Numbered from the stretch's first letter, positions 43,605 to 52,379 are shown. The stretch: 64,000 nt of DNA from Nitrospirota bacterium (GCA_004296885.1 SCVN01000002.1:62001-126000), one strand, 5' to 3'. Numbers and translations: made by a program. The notes: a model not told the origin generated them from the letters alone.

Positions 43605-44630
43605 ATGTCTCGACGGACGCTCCTTCATCTGCTTCCCGGTGTTCTCATCAGCGCAATTTGCTTGTGGTATGCGTTCCGTGGAGTAGATTTCTCCGCGATG
43701 GCCGGCGATATTGCCCAGGTCGGTGGTGGCTGGGTGGCGGTCAGCATTCTGGTGGCTCTTTCCAGTCTGGTCCTCCGCGGCATGCGGTGGCGTTACTTGC
43801 TCAGCGAGGAACGCATCATCGGATACTGGTCGTTGGTGTCAGCGACGTTTGTGGGCATGATGGCCAACAACCTTCTGCCGGCCCGCTTGGGCGAGATTGT
43901 GCGAGCTTGGGTCCTGGCGCGCCGGGAGCGGACGAGTACCTCCAGCGTTCTGGCCAGCGTCTTTATTGAACGGTTGGCGGATGTGGTGACGGCGCTGCTT
44001 CTACTCGGACTCGGTCTCATGTTCTCTCCGGCTTTGGGCAGCGGGACAGCCGATCTGCTCGGGCGTGCCGGTATGGTGGTGCTGGCCGGGGTGGTCATTC
44101 TTGCGGCGGGGTTCGTTCTGGTGATCTACCGACGGGAGCAGTTCATATCGGCCGGTGAAGCTTGGGCCCGCAAAAGCGGTCGTCCCTGGGTTCTGCGCGC
44201 GGTGGAGCAGGGGCGGCACTTCCTGGATGGGCTCTGTGTCCTCCAAGGCGGAAGGCAGTGGCTAATGGTCATTGTCCTGTCTGTCCTCGTCTGGAGCCTG
44301 TCCATCGCGTCTTTTTATGCGATGGGGAGGGGCGTGGCCTTGCCGCTCACCGCTGTGCAAGCGATTCTGGTCTGGGTGATCGTGTTGTTCGGCGTGGCCA
44401 TTCCCTCAGCGCCAGGGTTCGTAGGTACGTTTCACGGCTTCTGCGTGGCTGCCTTGGCGCTGGTGGCCGGCGCCGATCCAACCAGAGCGGCCGTATATGC
44501 TACGCTTCTCCATGGGAGCCATTGGCTGGCGATCAACGGGGTCGGTCTTGGATGTCTCCTGGCTGACCGCTCCGTAAGCTGGACCGGCCTGCTTGCAATG
44601 ACACGGCCAGACGTCAAGACGGCTCGCTGA
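43605..44630 (+). CDS. Lysylphosphatidylglycerol-synthase-like membrane protein (flippase family)
   Basis: A 341-residue polytopic membrane protein from ATG 43605, with about eight hydrophobic segments. VGMMANNLLPARLGEIVRAWVLARRE matches the LPxRLGE-hRa signature of the lysylphosphatidylglycerol synthase TM/UPF0104 (AglD-like) family. SSVLASVFIERLADVVTALLLLGLG is the second family hallmark (E-R-x-x-D). In polysaccharide clusters members are thought to act in lipid or glycolipid translocation. It lies after the kinase fusion with a 43-base gap and overlaps the next start (TGATG). Confidence 0.85.
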   Translation: MSRRTLLHLLPGVLISAICLWYAFRGVDFSAMAGDIAQVGGGWVAVSILVALSSLVLRGMRWRYLLSEERIIGYWSLVSATFVGMMANNLLPARLGEIVRAWVLARRERTSTSSVLASVFIERLADVVTALLLLGLGLMFSPALGSGTADLLGRAGMVVLAGVVILAAGFVLVIYRREQFISAGEAWARKSGRPWVLRAVEQGRHFLDGLCVLQGGRQWLMVIVLSVLVWSLSIASFYAMGRGVALPLTAVQAILVWVIVLFGVAIPSAPGFVGTFHGFCVAALALVAGADPTRAAVYATLLHGSHWLAINGVGLGCLLADRSVSWTGLLAMTRPDVKTAR

Positions 44631-45157
44631 TGTTGAAGGGACTGTTCCTGGCATCGGGCGGGTTCCTGATCTTTTTGGTGGCCCATGCCGCCCTGTTTCG
44701 CTGGTTTATGCCAGAACGACGGTTCGTGGCTATGGTGCGACTGGCTGCAGCGATCGGTGTGGGCATGATCGCGTTTCATAGGATGACCCCGTCGGATCTG
44801 GGGTTCTTGTCGGCCTCCTCCACGGGTGCCGGTTGGGGCGTCGATCTGCTCAATGGGACGTTGGTATACGGCTTCCTGTTTATCGGCTACTGCATGTTCT
44901 ACTTCCTCGTGGATCGGGGATTTTCTGGCCGCATCATGATTGAAATCGAACAGTCGCCCGAGCGTCGGCTCCGCCGGCCAGATATTGTGGCGCGCTATTC
45001 AATGGAGACGGTGTTGCGGCGCCGGCTCGGAGAAATGCTGGAAATCGGCCGCATCGTTGTCAAAGAAGGCAGATTTTGCAATACCGCCAAGGGGCAATCA
45101 GCGGCCGCGATGTTCGCCTTTGTAAAGCGCTTCCTGCAGCTGGGAGAAGGTGGGTAA
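44630..45157 (+). CDS. Membrane protein of unknown function, tandem paralogue 1
   Basis: A 175-residue protein with three to four hydrophobic segments (GLFLASGGFLIFLVAHAALF, LAAAIGVGMIAF, GFLFIGYCMFYFLV) and a C-terminal soluble part (IMIEIEQSPERRLRRPDIVARYSMETVLRRRLGEMLEIGRIVVKEGRF) that looks like a winged-helix. It is paralogous to the next gene: both share YGFLFIGY/YFFLFMGY and a GR-x-MIE-L/I start to the soluble domain. The start codon overlaps the flippase-like gene. No known family is recognised; a membrane-bound sensor or assembly factor is possible. Confidence 0.75.
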   Translation: MLKGLFLASGGFLIFLVAHAALFRWFMPERRFVAMVRLAAAIGVGMIAFHRMTPSDLGFLSASSTGAGWGVDLLNGTLVYGFLFIGYCMFYFLVDRGFSGRIMIEIEQSPERRLRRPDIVARYSMETVLRRRLGEMLEIGRIVVKEGRFCNTAKGQSAAAMFAFVKRFLQLGEGG

Positions 45158-45681
45158 TGCGGGGGCTGGTCGCGGGCTTGCTGGCGTTTGCGGTCTATTT
45201 CATCGTCCAGGTGGCGGTGTTTCATTCAATCAAAGTAACCCGTCGCGCGACGGTGCTTGTTACCATCTGGATTGCAGGACTGGCGGTGTATGCTGGGCTG
45301 TACGCCGCGCTGCCAGACGATAGTGCCTTATGGCCGGCGCCTTTCGTCGCAGCATCGGACGGACTGACCTTTACTTGTGGGGTGCTCCTGTATTTCTTTC
45401 TGTTCATGGGGTATGCCCAGTTCATTTACATGGCTGAAAGTTCCGTGGGGGCCAGGACAATGATCGAGTTGTCCGTAAGCCCAGAGAAGGGGCTCACCCT
45501 GGAGGAGTTAACCGGGCGGTATCGGCATGATTGGATGCTGGGTCGCCGGCTGGCCCGTATGGTACAGGCCGGGTACCTGATCGAAGAGAATGGATGGTAT
45601 CGGACGACGGGTCGTGGGCGTTTGGTTGCGGGCGTCCTCGCTCGCTGCAAACGTATCCTATGCCTGGGGCCTGGGGGGTAG
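45157..45681 (+). CDS. Membrane protein of unknown function, tandem paralogue 2
   Basis: A 174-residue protein starting at ATG 45157, overlapping the stop of paralogue 1 (TAATG). Hydrophobic segments: LLAFAVYFIVQVAVFH, TVLVTIWIAGLAVYAGLYAAL, LTFTCGVLLYFFLFMGYAQFIYM. The soluble end, MIELSVSPEKGLTLEELTGRYRHDWMLGRRLARMVQAGYLIEENGWYRTTGRGRL, has the helix-helix-wing pattern of a winged helix, clearer than in paralogue 1. It may bind DNA, RNA or a partner at the membrane; nothing shows which. Confidence 0.75.
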   Translation: MRGLVAGLLAFAVYFIVQVAVFHSIKVTRRATVLVTIWIAGLAVYAGLYAALPDDSALWPAPFVAASDGLTFTCGVLLYFFLFMGYAQFIYMAESSVGARTMIELSVSPEKGLTLEELTGRYRHDWMLGRRLARMVQAGYLIEENGWYRTTGRGRLVAGVLARCKRILCLGPGG

Positions 45682-45809
45682 CGCCTCCACGTGGCAAGAT
45701 TGAGCTTGCATTGACGAGGCTTTAGGCTGTAGGCTGACCGCCCTCAGGGCTGTCGACCGTGGCTTCACTAAGGCGGCGGCTATCTCTATCACATTTCCCG
45801 GAAGCGATC

Positions 45810-46910
45810 ATGGACCTGTACCGCATTGATTCTCATAAGCTGATGTACCATCCCGACCGCATTGCTCAATGGAAAGCGGCCGGGGATGAATGGGAAAAGG
45901 CCAAGTCGGTTTACCCTTTGTATGTCGAAATCGCGACGGCCGGAGCCTGTAACCACCGCTGTACCTTCTGTGCGGTGGATTACATTGGTTACAAGACCCG
46001 AAGTTTGGAAAAGGATTTGCTGAAACGGCGAGTCGCCGAGATGGCCGAACGCGGCGTGAAGAGCATCATGTATGCAGGCGAGGGAGAGCCACTCCTGCAC
46101 CGGCACATCGGCGAGATCATCGTGCACACGAAAAAGGTGGGGATCGACGTGTCGCTGACCACCAACGCGGTGGCGCTCAACGAGCACCTGATCCAGGAGG
46201 CGCTGGGTTCCGTCACCTGGATCAAGGCCAGTGTCAACGCTGGCACCAGAGAGACTTATGCGGCGATCCACCAGACCAAGGCGGATGACTTCGACCGCGT
46301 GTTTCGGAACCTGGCCAAGGCCGCCGAAGTCAAGCAAGCCAACCGCTATGCCTGTACGATCGGGGTGCAGATGGTCCTGCTTCCGGAGAATCAGCACGAG
46401 GCCGTCACGCTGGCATTGAGGGCCAAAGATGCCGGGGCTGATTACGTGGTGATCAAGCCCTACTCCCAGCACCTTCTGAGTCCCGGCACGATGGAGAAAG
46501 ACTACAAGGACTTCGACTACAGCAGGATTTTCCCCATGGAGAACGAGCTGATCGCGCTGGAGGACAACCGATTTAAGGTGATTTTCCGCCGCCGGACCAT
46601 GGAAAAACTGCTGGAAGGGGACCGGCATTATTCGGTCTGCCAAGCCACCCCCTTCTTCTGGGCCTACGTGATGGCGAGCGGGGACGTCTACGGCTGCAGT
46701 GCCTATCTGGAAGATCCCCGCTTCTGCTACGGCAATATCAATGAGAAGAGTTTCACTGAGATCTGGGAGGGCGAGGTCAGGCAGCGGAGCTTCCATCACG
46801 TCCGCCACGAACTCAACATCTCTGAGTGCCGTCAGAACTGCCGGATGGATGAAGTCAACCGCTACTTGTGGGACCTCCAGCATCCCCCCGCACACGTCAA
46901 CTTTATCTGA
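45810..46910 (+). CDS. Radical SAM/SPASM-domain enzyme
   Basis: A 366-residue protein from ATG 45810. The radical SAM cluster motif is GACNHRCTFCAVD (Cys47, Cys51, Cys54), followed by GEGEPLLHRHIGEIIVHTKKVGIDVSLTTNA and KPYSQHLLSPGTM. The C-terminal auxiliary cysteines (CQATPFF... GDVYGCSAYLEDPRFCYGN, SECRQNCRMDE) form a SPASM/twitch domain that binds additional Fe-S clusters. SPASM enzymes modify peptides or sugars, and relatives occur in polysaccharide clusters. Its exact substrate here is unknown. It is followed by the only minus-strand gene of the cluster. Confidence 0.88.
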   Translation: MDLYRIDSHKLMYHPDRIAQWKAAGDEWEKAKSVYPLYVEIATAGACNHRCTFCAVDYIGYKTRSLEKDLLKRRVAEMAERGVKSIMYAGEGEPLLHRHIGEIIVHTKKVGIDVSLTTNAVALNEHLIQEALGSVTWIKASVNAGTRETYAAIHQTKADDFDRVFRNLAKAAEVKQANRYACTIGVQMVLLPENQHEAVTLALRAKDAGADYVVIKPYSQHLLSPGTMEKDYKDFDYSRIFPMENELIALEDNRFKVIFRRRTMEKLLEGDRHYSVCQATPFFWAYVMASGDVYGCSAYLEDPRFCYGNINEKSFTEIWEGEVRQRSFHHVRHELNISECRQNCRMDEVNRYLWDLQHPPAHVNFI

Positions 46911-46933
46911 GCCTGAGCCGGGCCCGCATGGTT

Positions 46934-47368
46934 CTAACCCTGAAGCAGGATGTATGCGAGTACCGCGAACAGTCCTAGCAGGACGGTGATCAAGCAGCCT
47001 GGCTTGAAAGTCCGTGTTGTAGTGGTCTTGAAGGTGATCCAGCTTAGGGGAACCTCTTGATCCGCTTGCACTGAGATGTCGCCCACCCATTCTATTCGGT
47101 CAAATACGGTGCTATCCCGGATGAAGGTCTCGGATATGACGGTTGCCCCTGGCGCGATATTTTCGGCGAATAAGTCGTCCTCCTGAAAGCATTCATCACC
47201 TTTCATTAATCGATAGTGGGCGCTTACCTTTTGCAGGAAAGCCGGAGAACGATTTTCCACTGCAAGATGGAAAAATTTGACCACAGTGAACCCACCCCCA
47301 GACCCCTCATGAGAGGACTTGTCTTGAACCAGGTAGCAGTTGATCCAGGGCTTGGGCTGTGTGTCCAT
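46934..47368 (-). CDS. Small tail-anchored protein, opposite strand
   Basis: A 144-residue protein on the strand opposite to the cluster. It has a soluble domain (MDTQPKPWINCYLVQDKSSH, VKFFHLAVENRSPAFLQKVSAHYRLM) and a C-terminal hydrophobic segment (LITVLLGLFAVLAYILLQ) with no signal peptide, so a tail anchor is likely. AAGGAG precedes the ATG, and a promoter-like TTGATT/TACACT pair (47430-47401) lies upstream, supporting a real gene. No family is recognised. Its divergent position before the radical SAM gene at 47660 suggests a later insertion. Confidence 0.65.
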   Translation of the reverse strand: MDTQPKPWINCYLVQDKSSHEGSGGGFTVVKFFHLAVENRSPAFLQKVSAHYRLMKGDECFQEDDLFAENIAPGATVISETFIRDSTVFDRIEWVGDISVQADQEVPLSWITFKTTTTRTFKPGCLITVLLGLFAVLAYILLQG

Positions 47369-47400
47369 GCGGGTGCGGGCTCCTTGGGAAAACGGGGCGC

Positions 47401-47430
47401 AGTGTAACGAAAATGTCCCAGTAGAATCAA
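47401..47430 (-). promoter_or_regulatory. Promoter for the tail-anchored protein gene
   Basis: On the minus strand TTGATT (47430-47425) and TACACT (47406-47401) are separated by 18 bases and lie 33 bases before the ATG at 47368. Confidence 0.5.
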
Positions 47431-47503
47431 GTGGGGGAAAGCGAAAGGTTCGTTCCGGCCACCGTGCTTAAGCATTGAAATATTAAGAAAAATGGCAAAA
47501 ATC

Positions 47504-47532
47504 TTGACAGCCTATGCCATGGCATGTACCCT
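47504..47532 (+). promoter_or_regulatory. Internal promoter with palindromic spacer
   Basis: TTGACA (47504-47509), 17 bases, then TACCCT (47527-47532). The spacer contains the 12-bp palindrome ATGCCATGGCAT, a possible regulator site. It reads toward the radical SAM gene at 47660, so this part of the cluster may have its own transcript. Confidence 0.5.
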
Positions 47533-47659
47533 ACCTTCTGCTACTTTCGGTTATCACCTTCGCCCTGGTTTCAATGGTCGCGTCGGGTGAATGCAAATCC
47601 TAGAATTTCCGCGAAGCCGTATGTAGCCTTCGCGCCGCTTCAATAAAGAGAGGAAGATC

Positions 47660-49339
47660 ATGCTGCTGATAAATCCGGCCTCCGAAAAGTTCGGAGGGTT
47701 CCTTTCCCGTTATGTCCCCATCGGTATCCCGGTGGCTGTTGGCAGTTTGGCGGGATATCTCCGACAGCATGGCATCAAGGTTAACATTCTGGACGAAGAG
47801 GTCACGGACGTCACCCCTGATTCATTGGCAAAAGCTCTGGAGGGTCTCGATAAGCCCTATGTCATCGGATTCAGCTGCCTCACGGCTCACGTGGCACGGG
47901 CCTATGAGATGTCGAAGATGGTCAAGCGCCTGTATCCGGATTCCATCGTCATCACGGGAGGCTTGCACGCATCGGCTCTTCCTGAAGAGTCCCTAGAGCA
48001 TGACACCATCGACATCGTGGTCCGAGGGGAAGGGGAACAAGCCCTGCTGCATTTGTATCAGGCCATTCGTGGGGGGAAGCCCTGGCATGATATCGGGGGC
48101 TTGTCCTACCGGCAAAATGGAGCGATCAAGCACAATCCCGAAGCGCCGTTGATTCCGGATCTGGATAGCTTGCCGATGTTTCCCTACGACATGTTTACAC
48201 ACCCGCGCTACGAGATGGGTTTTATCACGTCCTCTAGGGGCTGTCCTTACAAGTGTACCTATTGTAGTCAGCGGATGCTGACGGGAACCTCGTATCGGTA
48301 CAAGTCTGCGAAACGGATCGTAGAAGAGCTCCAAGTTTTGATCGAGGACTACGGGCAGAAGCAGATTTTATTCTATGACGACAATTTCAGCTTTATGCAA
48401 CGGCGTGTGATCGAAGTCTGCGACCGGATCGTCGAGCGGGGCCTCCATCGGAAATGTAGTTTTTCGATTCAGACTCGAGCAGATAATATTCCAGATCCAA
48501 TCATTCCCCACATGCGGAAGGCCAACTTCGTGCATGTTGGGTTTGGCATGGAAACAGGCAGTGAGCGACTCGCCAAGATTATTGTAAAAGGCGAGACGGT
48601 CGCGGATCACATTGATGCCGTTAAGCGGTGTCAGAAGGCAGGGTTCGAGACTTCGTTGTTTATGATTTTTGGACTGCCGACGGAAGTGGCTCAAGAACGG
48701 GAAGACACATACAAATTGGTCCAGAGTCTCAATGTCCAGATGTCCAAATACAATAACTTGATCCCCTATCCAGGCACTCCCCTCTATACTGACCTTAAGG
48801 ACTCGCCACGCGTGAAAAAGCTGCCCGGTTGGGCCAACTTTAACAGCACCCTTTCGGCAACTCGGAGTATTTTCGATAAGATACCACTTCCATATGTCCC
48901 TGAAACCATGGGCGAGTTTGAGTTAAAGCGCGACATCATCCGCTATAACTTCCGGACCTACCTCAAGTTGAAGCCGATTTTGGCCATTCTCACAAGACAA
49001 AAAGGGGTCGGATGGGTGAGCCTTCCGGAGAGATGGTATTTCAAGCCGGTAGAGCTCTATCACGTAACAAGGGTGGCACTTAACGTGGCGACAAATCTGC
49101 TGATCGCATACTTGCCTCGCTGGATGACCCAGCCGCTCATGCATGCGCTCAATCCCGCTCTGAAAGAGCGTATGCCAGTTCCAATGGAAAAGGAGTACGT
49201 GACGAGTGGATGGGGGCTTCCGCCGGAGCATACCAAGATGTCTGTGATCAATGCACAAAAGCCCTCGACCCAAGCCCATCCGGAGAGTACTCCTGCGCTC
49301 ATTTCTCCCGTTCGCAGGAAAGAGCCGATTGGCGTGTAG
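47660..49339 (+). CDS. B12-binding-type radical SAM protein 1
   Basis: A 559-residue protein. Residues 1-140 form a B12-binding-like Rossmann domain (LLINPASEKFGG, VAVGSLAGYLRQHGIKVNILDEE, VIGFSCLTAHVARAYEM, IVITGGLHASALPEE, IVVRGEGEQALLHL) without the full cobalamin DxHxxG motif. The radical SAM core has SSRGCPYKCTYCSQ (Cys195, Cys199, Cys202) and VGFGMETGSERLAKII. A C-terminal helical region (YFKPVELYHVTRVALNVATNLLIAYL) is long. The AGAGGAAG site precedes the ATG. Such proteins methylate or rearrange lipids, sugars or cofactors; the substrate is unknown. Confidence 0.87.
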   Translation: MLLINPASEKFGGFLSRYVPIGIPVAVGSLAGYLRQHGIKVNILDEEVTDVTPDSLAKALEGLDKPYVIGFSCLTAHVARAYEMSKMVKRLYPDSIVITGGLHASALPEESLEHDTIDIVVRGEGEQALLHLYQAIRGGKPWHDIGGLSYRQNGAIKHNPEAPLIPDLDSLPMFPYDMFTHPRYEMGFITSSRGCPYKCTYCSQRMLTGTSYRYKSAKRIVEELQVLIEDYGQKQILFYDDNFSFMQRRVIEVCDRIVERGLHRKCSFSIQTRADNIPDPIIPHMRKANFVHVGFGMETGSERLAKIIVKGETVADHIDAVKRCQKAGFETSLFMIFGLPTEVAQEREDTYKLVQSLNVQMSKYNNLIPYPGTPLYTDLKDSPRVKKLPGWANFNSTLSATRSIFDKIPLPYVPETMGEFELKRDIIRYNFRTYLKLKPILAILTRQKGVGWVSLPERWYFKPVELYHVTRVALNVATNLLIAYLPRWMTQPLMHALNPALKERMPVPMEKEYVTSGWGLPPEHTKMSVINAQKPSTQAHPESTPALISPVRRKEPIGV

Positions 49340-49515
49340 CATCTCTCCCTGTCGTTCGTGATGAGGCAAGCCTTGAGGAGCCGTCTAGGGGGGTGGTGTG
49401 ACTAACTTCCGGCCATTTCGTTGAGATGCGAGGCGCGGGCAAGTACCGTGCTCTCATACTGGTCATAGTGTTCTCCTCCTCTCTCTTTACCCTTCTTGGC
49501 ACAATCCTATAGCAC

Positions 49516-50502
49516 ATGGGGAAAGCGCTCGCTATGGACGCTGGGTTAGCCCGGGACCTCTATTTTCGGATGCTTCGCATTCGCACGGTGGAGGAGAAGA
49601 TCGCCGAGCTCTATCCGGAGCAGCAGATGCGCTGCCCCGTCCACCTCAGTGTCGGACAGGAGGCCGTGGCCGTGGGTGTCTGCGCGGCCCTGGCGTCCGA
49701 GGACTATGCGTTCAGCACCCACCGTTCCCATGCCCACTACCTGGCCAAGGGAGGGAACCTGAAGGCCATGCTGGGGGAACTCTACGGACGGGTGACCGGC
49801 TGTTGTCAGGGCAAGGGCGGCTCCATGCATTTGGTGGATCGGTCTGTGGGATTTCTGGGCGCTGTACCGATCGTGGGCAGCACCATTCCGATCGGGGTCG
49901 GAGCCGCGTTCGGGACCCTGCTGCGCAAGGAGCGCCGTGTGACCATCGTGTTTCTGGGCGATGGGGCCACGGAAGAAGGGGTCTTCCATGAGGCAGTCAA
50001 CTTCGCCGTGCTGAAACGGTTGCCGGTCGTGTTCGTCTGCGAGAACAACTTTTTCTCGGTCTATTCTTCATTGGACGTGCGTCAGCCTTCTACCAGGGAA
50101 ATCTATGAGCTGGTTCGCGGATACGGACTGGAGAGCCTGCAGGGCGATGGGAACGACGTCGAGGCGGTCTACGGGTTGACCAAGGCGGCAGCGGAGAAGG
50201 CGCGGGCGGGACGCGGCCCCACGTTCCTGGAATTCAAAACGTACCGCTGGCGGGAGCATTGCGGGCCTCATTACGACAATCACGTCGGGTACCGTTCGGA
50301 GCAGGAGTTCGAGGAGTGGAAGGCGCGCTGCCCGGTCGCACGCCTCAAACAACGCCTGCTGCAACGGGGGCTTGTCGCCCAGCAGGACCTCGATGGGGTC
50401 GAGGCAACCCTCACCGACGAGATCGAAGCAGCGGTAGCATTTGCGAAGGCGAGCCCATTCCCCGATCCGCAGCTCCTGGGGGCGCACTTGTACGCACCGT
50501 GA
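49516..50502 (+). CDS. Pyruvate-dehydrogenase-E1-like alpha subunit
   Basis: A 328-residue thiamine-pyrophosphate enzyme subunit. SVGQEAVAVGVCAAL, FSTHRSHAHYLAKGGNLKAMLGELYG, and GCCQGKGGSMHLVDRSVGFLGA are classic E1-alpha motifs, and GDGATEEGVFHEAVNFAVLKRLPVVFVCENN (Gly148-Asp149-Gly150 onward) binds ThDP-Mg. The neighbour encodes the beta subunit. E1 enzymes decarboxylate 2-oxoacids and pass the acyl-anion on. No E2 or E3 gene is in the window, so the pair may transfer a two-carbon unit to a sugar, as in branched-sugar pathways; that is inference. Confidence 0.9.
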   Translation: MGKALAMDAGLARDLYFRMLRIRTVEEKIAELYPEQQMRCPVHLSVGQEAVAVGVCAALASEDYAFSTHRSHAHYLAKGGNLKAMLGELYGRVTGCCQGKGGSMHLVDRSVGFLGAVPIVGSTIPIGVGAAFGTLLRKERRVTIVFLGDGATEEGVFHEAVNFAVLKRLPVVFVCENNFFSVYSSLDVRQPSTREIYELVRGYGLESLQGDGNDVEAVYGLTKAAAEKARAGRGPTFLEFKTYRWREHCGPHYDNHVGYRSEQEFEEWKARCPVARLKQRLLQRGLVAQQDLDGVEATLTDEIEAAVAFAKASPFPDPQLLGAHLYAP

Positions 50503-50527
50503 CCCGCGGATTTCACTCCGAGACATC

Positions 50528-51592
50528 ATGACCAGAGACCTCAGATTCTTTCAGGCAATCCACGAGGCGACCGACCTCTGCATGGCGCGCGATCCGTCTG
50601 TCTACCTGATGGGCCTGCACGTCCCGGCTGACCCAAAGGGCATCTTTGGAACCGTCTCGGGGCTGCAGCAAAAGTATGGGTCGGATCGGGTGATGGATAT
50701 GCCGACGTCGGAAAACGGCATGACGGGGGTGGCCATCGGCTCGGCCCTCGTCGGGATGCGGCCGATCATGGTGCACCAGCGGATCGAATTCGCACTCCTG
50801 GCGGTGGAACAAATCATCAATCAGGCCGCCAACTGGCACTATATGTTCGGCGGAAAAGACGCGATGCCCCTGGTCATTCGCATGATGATCGGCCGGGGCT
50901 GGGGCCAGGGACCCCAGCATTCGCAGAGCCTCCAAGCCATGTTTGCCCACGTGCCCGGGCTCAAGGTGGTGATGCCCGTGACGCCCTATGACGCCAAGGG
51001 ACTCTTGATTGCCGCCATCGAGGACAATAACCCCGTCATCTACTTGGAGCACCGGTGGCTTCACAACATCTTCGGGCCGGTCCCCGAGGGGCACTATACG
51101 GTGCCGATCGGAAAGGCCAGGACGGCGAGGCCGGGCCGGGACGTTACGATTGTCGCCACCTCCTACATGGTCCTGGAGTCGCTGCGTGCGGCCGACCTGC
51201 TGGCCAGGGACGGCATCGAGGCCGAGGTGGTGGACGTGCGCAGCCTCCGCCCCCTCGACACAGCGCATATCCTTGGGTCCGTCCAGAAGACCGGCCGGGT
51301 GCTGGCGGTGGACGGAGCGTGGCGGTCGCTGGGATTTGCCGCGGAAGTGCTGGCTCTGGTGGCCGAGCGGACCTATGGCACGTTGAAGGCTGCTCCCCAA
51401 CGGGTGACCTTTCCCGATCTCCCCTCACCCAGCACCCCGGCCCTTGCGCAGCATTTCTATCCACGCACCGTGCACATCGTGAACGGCGTCCGGACGATGC
51501 TGGGGCTGCAGGAGGTCACGGAGGCGCAGCTGGGTATTCAGCACGAAACGCCGCTGGATGTGCCCGACAAGGCCTTTACCGGTCCGTTCTGA
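50528..51592 (+). CDS. Pyruvate-dehydrogenase-E1-like beta subunit
   Basis: A 354-residue E1-beta/transketolase-like protein beginning MTRDLRFFQAIHEATDLCMARDPSVYLMG. Hallmarks: MDMPTSENGMTGVAIGSALVGMRPIMVHQRIEFALLAVEQIINQAA, VIRMMIGRGWGQGPQHSQSLQAMFAHVPGLKVVMPVTPYDAKGLL, and EVVDVRSLRPLDTAHIL. It pairs with the alpha subunit 25 bases upstream. DMPTSENGM replaces the usual DTPISE(x)G. Together with the alpha gene it forms an isolated E1 in a polysaccharide cluster. Confidence 0.9.
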   Translation: MTRDLRFFQAIHEATDLCMARDPSVYLMGLHVPADPKGIFGTVSGLQQKYGSDRVMDMPTSENGMTGVAIGSALVGMRPIMVHQRIEFALLAVEQIINQAANWHYMFGGKDAMPLVIRMMIGRGWGQGPQHSQSLQAMFAHVPGLKVVMPVTPYDAKGLLIAAIEDNNPVIYLEHRWLHNIFGPVPEGHYTVPIGKARTARPGRDVTIVATSYMVLESLRAADLLARDGIEAEVVDVRSLRPLDTAHILGSVQKTGRVLAVDGAWRSLGFAAEVLALVAERTYGTLKAAPQRVTFPDLPSPSTPALAQHFYPRTVHIVNGVRTMLGLQEVTEAQLGIQHETPLDVPDKAFTGPF

Positions 51593-51605
51593 TATCGGCT
51601 TATTT

Positions 51606-52349
51606 ATGAACTGTACCGTGAGCATCATCATCCCGGCTCTGAACGAAGAGGGAAACCTCGCTGACGCGGTTGGCACGGTGCTGGGGGCCATCGGCGACCG
51701 GTTCGCCGACTACGAGTTGCTGATCTTTGACGATGGCAGCATCGATCGGACGGGCGCCATTGCCGATGAGTTGGCTGCCGGGAACCCGCACATCCGAGTG
51801 ATCCACAACCCGCGCAACATGGGATTTGGGTACAATTACAACCGAGGAGTGGAACTGGCTCGCATGGAGTACGTCACGATGTTTCCTGGGGACAATGAGA
51901 TCCCGGGCGAAGCGATTCGCACGATTCTGAACGCAGTGGGCGAGGCGGACATCGTCGTTCCTTACATTTCCACCCCTGCGGTGCGGAGTGGTAGCCGCCA
52001 GGCGATCTCAGCCACCTTTGTCGCCCTGGTCAATGTCCTGTTTGGGCTTCGGCTGCGCTACTTCAACGGTCCCTGCGTCCACCGACGGTCCTTGCTGCAG
52101 TCCATCCCCATGCGGACGCACGGGTTTGCCTACATGGCGGCGATCCTGGTCCGTCTGATCCGGTCCGGCTGCAGTTATGTCGAAGTCCCTATGCCCCTAC
52201 AGGCCCGCCAACATGGCCGGTCGAAGGCATTCAAACTGAAGAACATCGTGAGCGTGCTGAGTACCCTCGGCGAGCTCTTCTGGGAAGTCCGGGTCACGGA
52301 GCGTCGTAAATATGCCGGAGCCGTGCGACGGATCGAGTCGCGCGCGTGA
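51606..52349 (+). CDS. Family 2 glycosyltransferase (dolichol-phosphate-mannose-synthase-like)
   Basis: A 247-residue GT-A protein from ATG 51606. VSIIIPALNEEGNLADAVGTVL, LLIFDDGSIDRTGAIADEL, NMGFGYNYNRGVELARMEYVTMFPGDNE (GDNE at the usual metal site D-x-D) and VEVPMPLQARQHGRSKAFKLKNI match polyprenol-phosphate glycosyltransferases. It would transfer a sugar from a nucleotide donor to a lipid or acceptor. It is the only obvious glycosyltransferase in the window; more probably lie downstream. Confidence 0.88.
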   Translation: MNCTVSIIIPALNEEGNLADAVGTVLGAIGDRFADYELLIFDDGSIDRTGAIADELAAGNPHIRVIHNPRNMGFGYNYNRGVELARMEYVTMFPGDNEIPGEAIRTILNAVGEADIVVPYISTPAVRSGSRQAISATFVALVNVLFGLRLRYFNGPCVHRRSLLQSIPMRTHGFAYMAAILVRLIRSGCSYVEVPMPLQARQHGRSKAFKLKNIVSVLSTLGELFWEVRVTERRKYAGAVRRIESRA

Positions 52350-52379
52350 CGGTTGTGCGATAGAGAGAAGGATACGGTT

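Noticed and set aside
49516-51592. The E1-like pair as part of a normal pyruvate dehydrogenase complex.
   Set aside because: No dihydrolipoamide acyltransferase or dehydrogenase gene is visible, and the surroundings are sugar-biosynthesis genes. I cannot exclude E2/E3 elsewhere in the genome.
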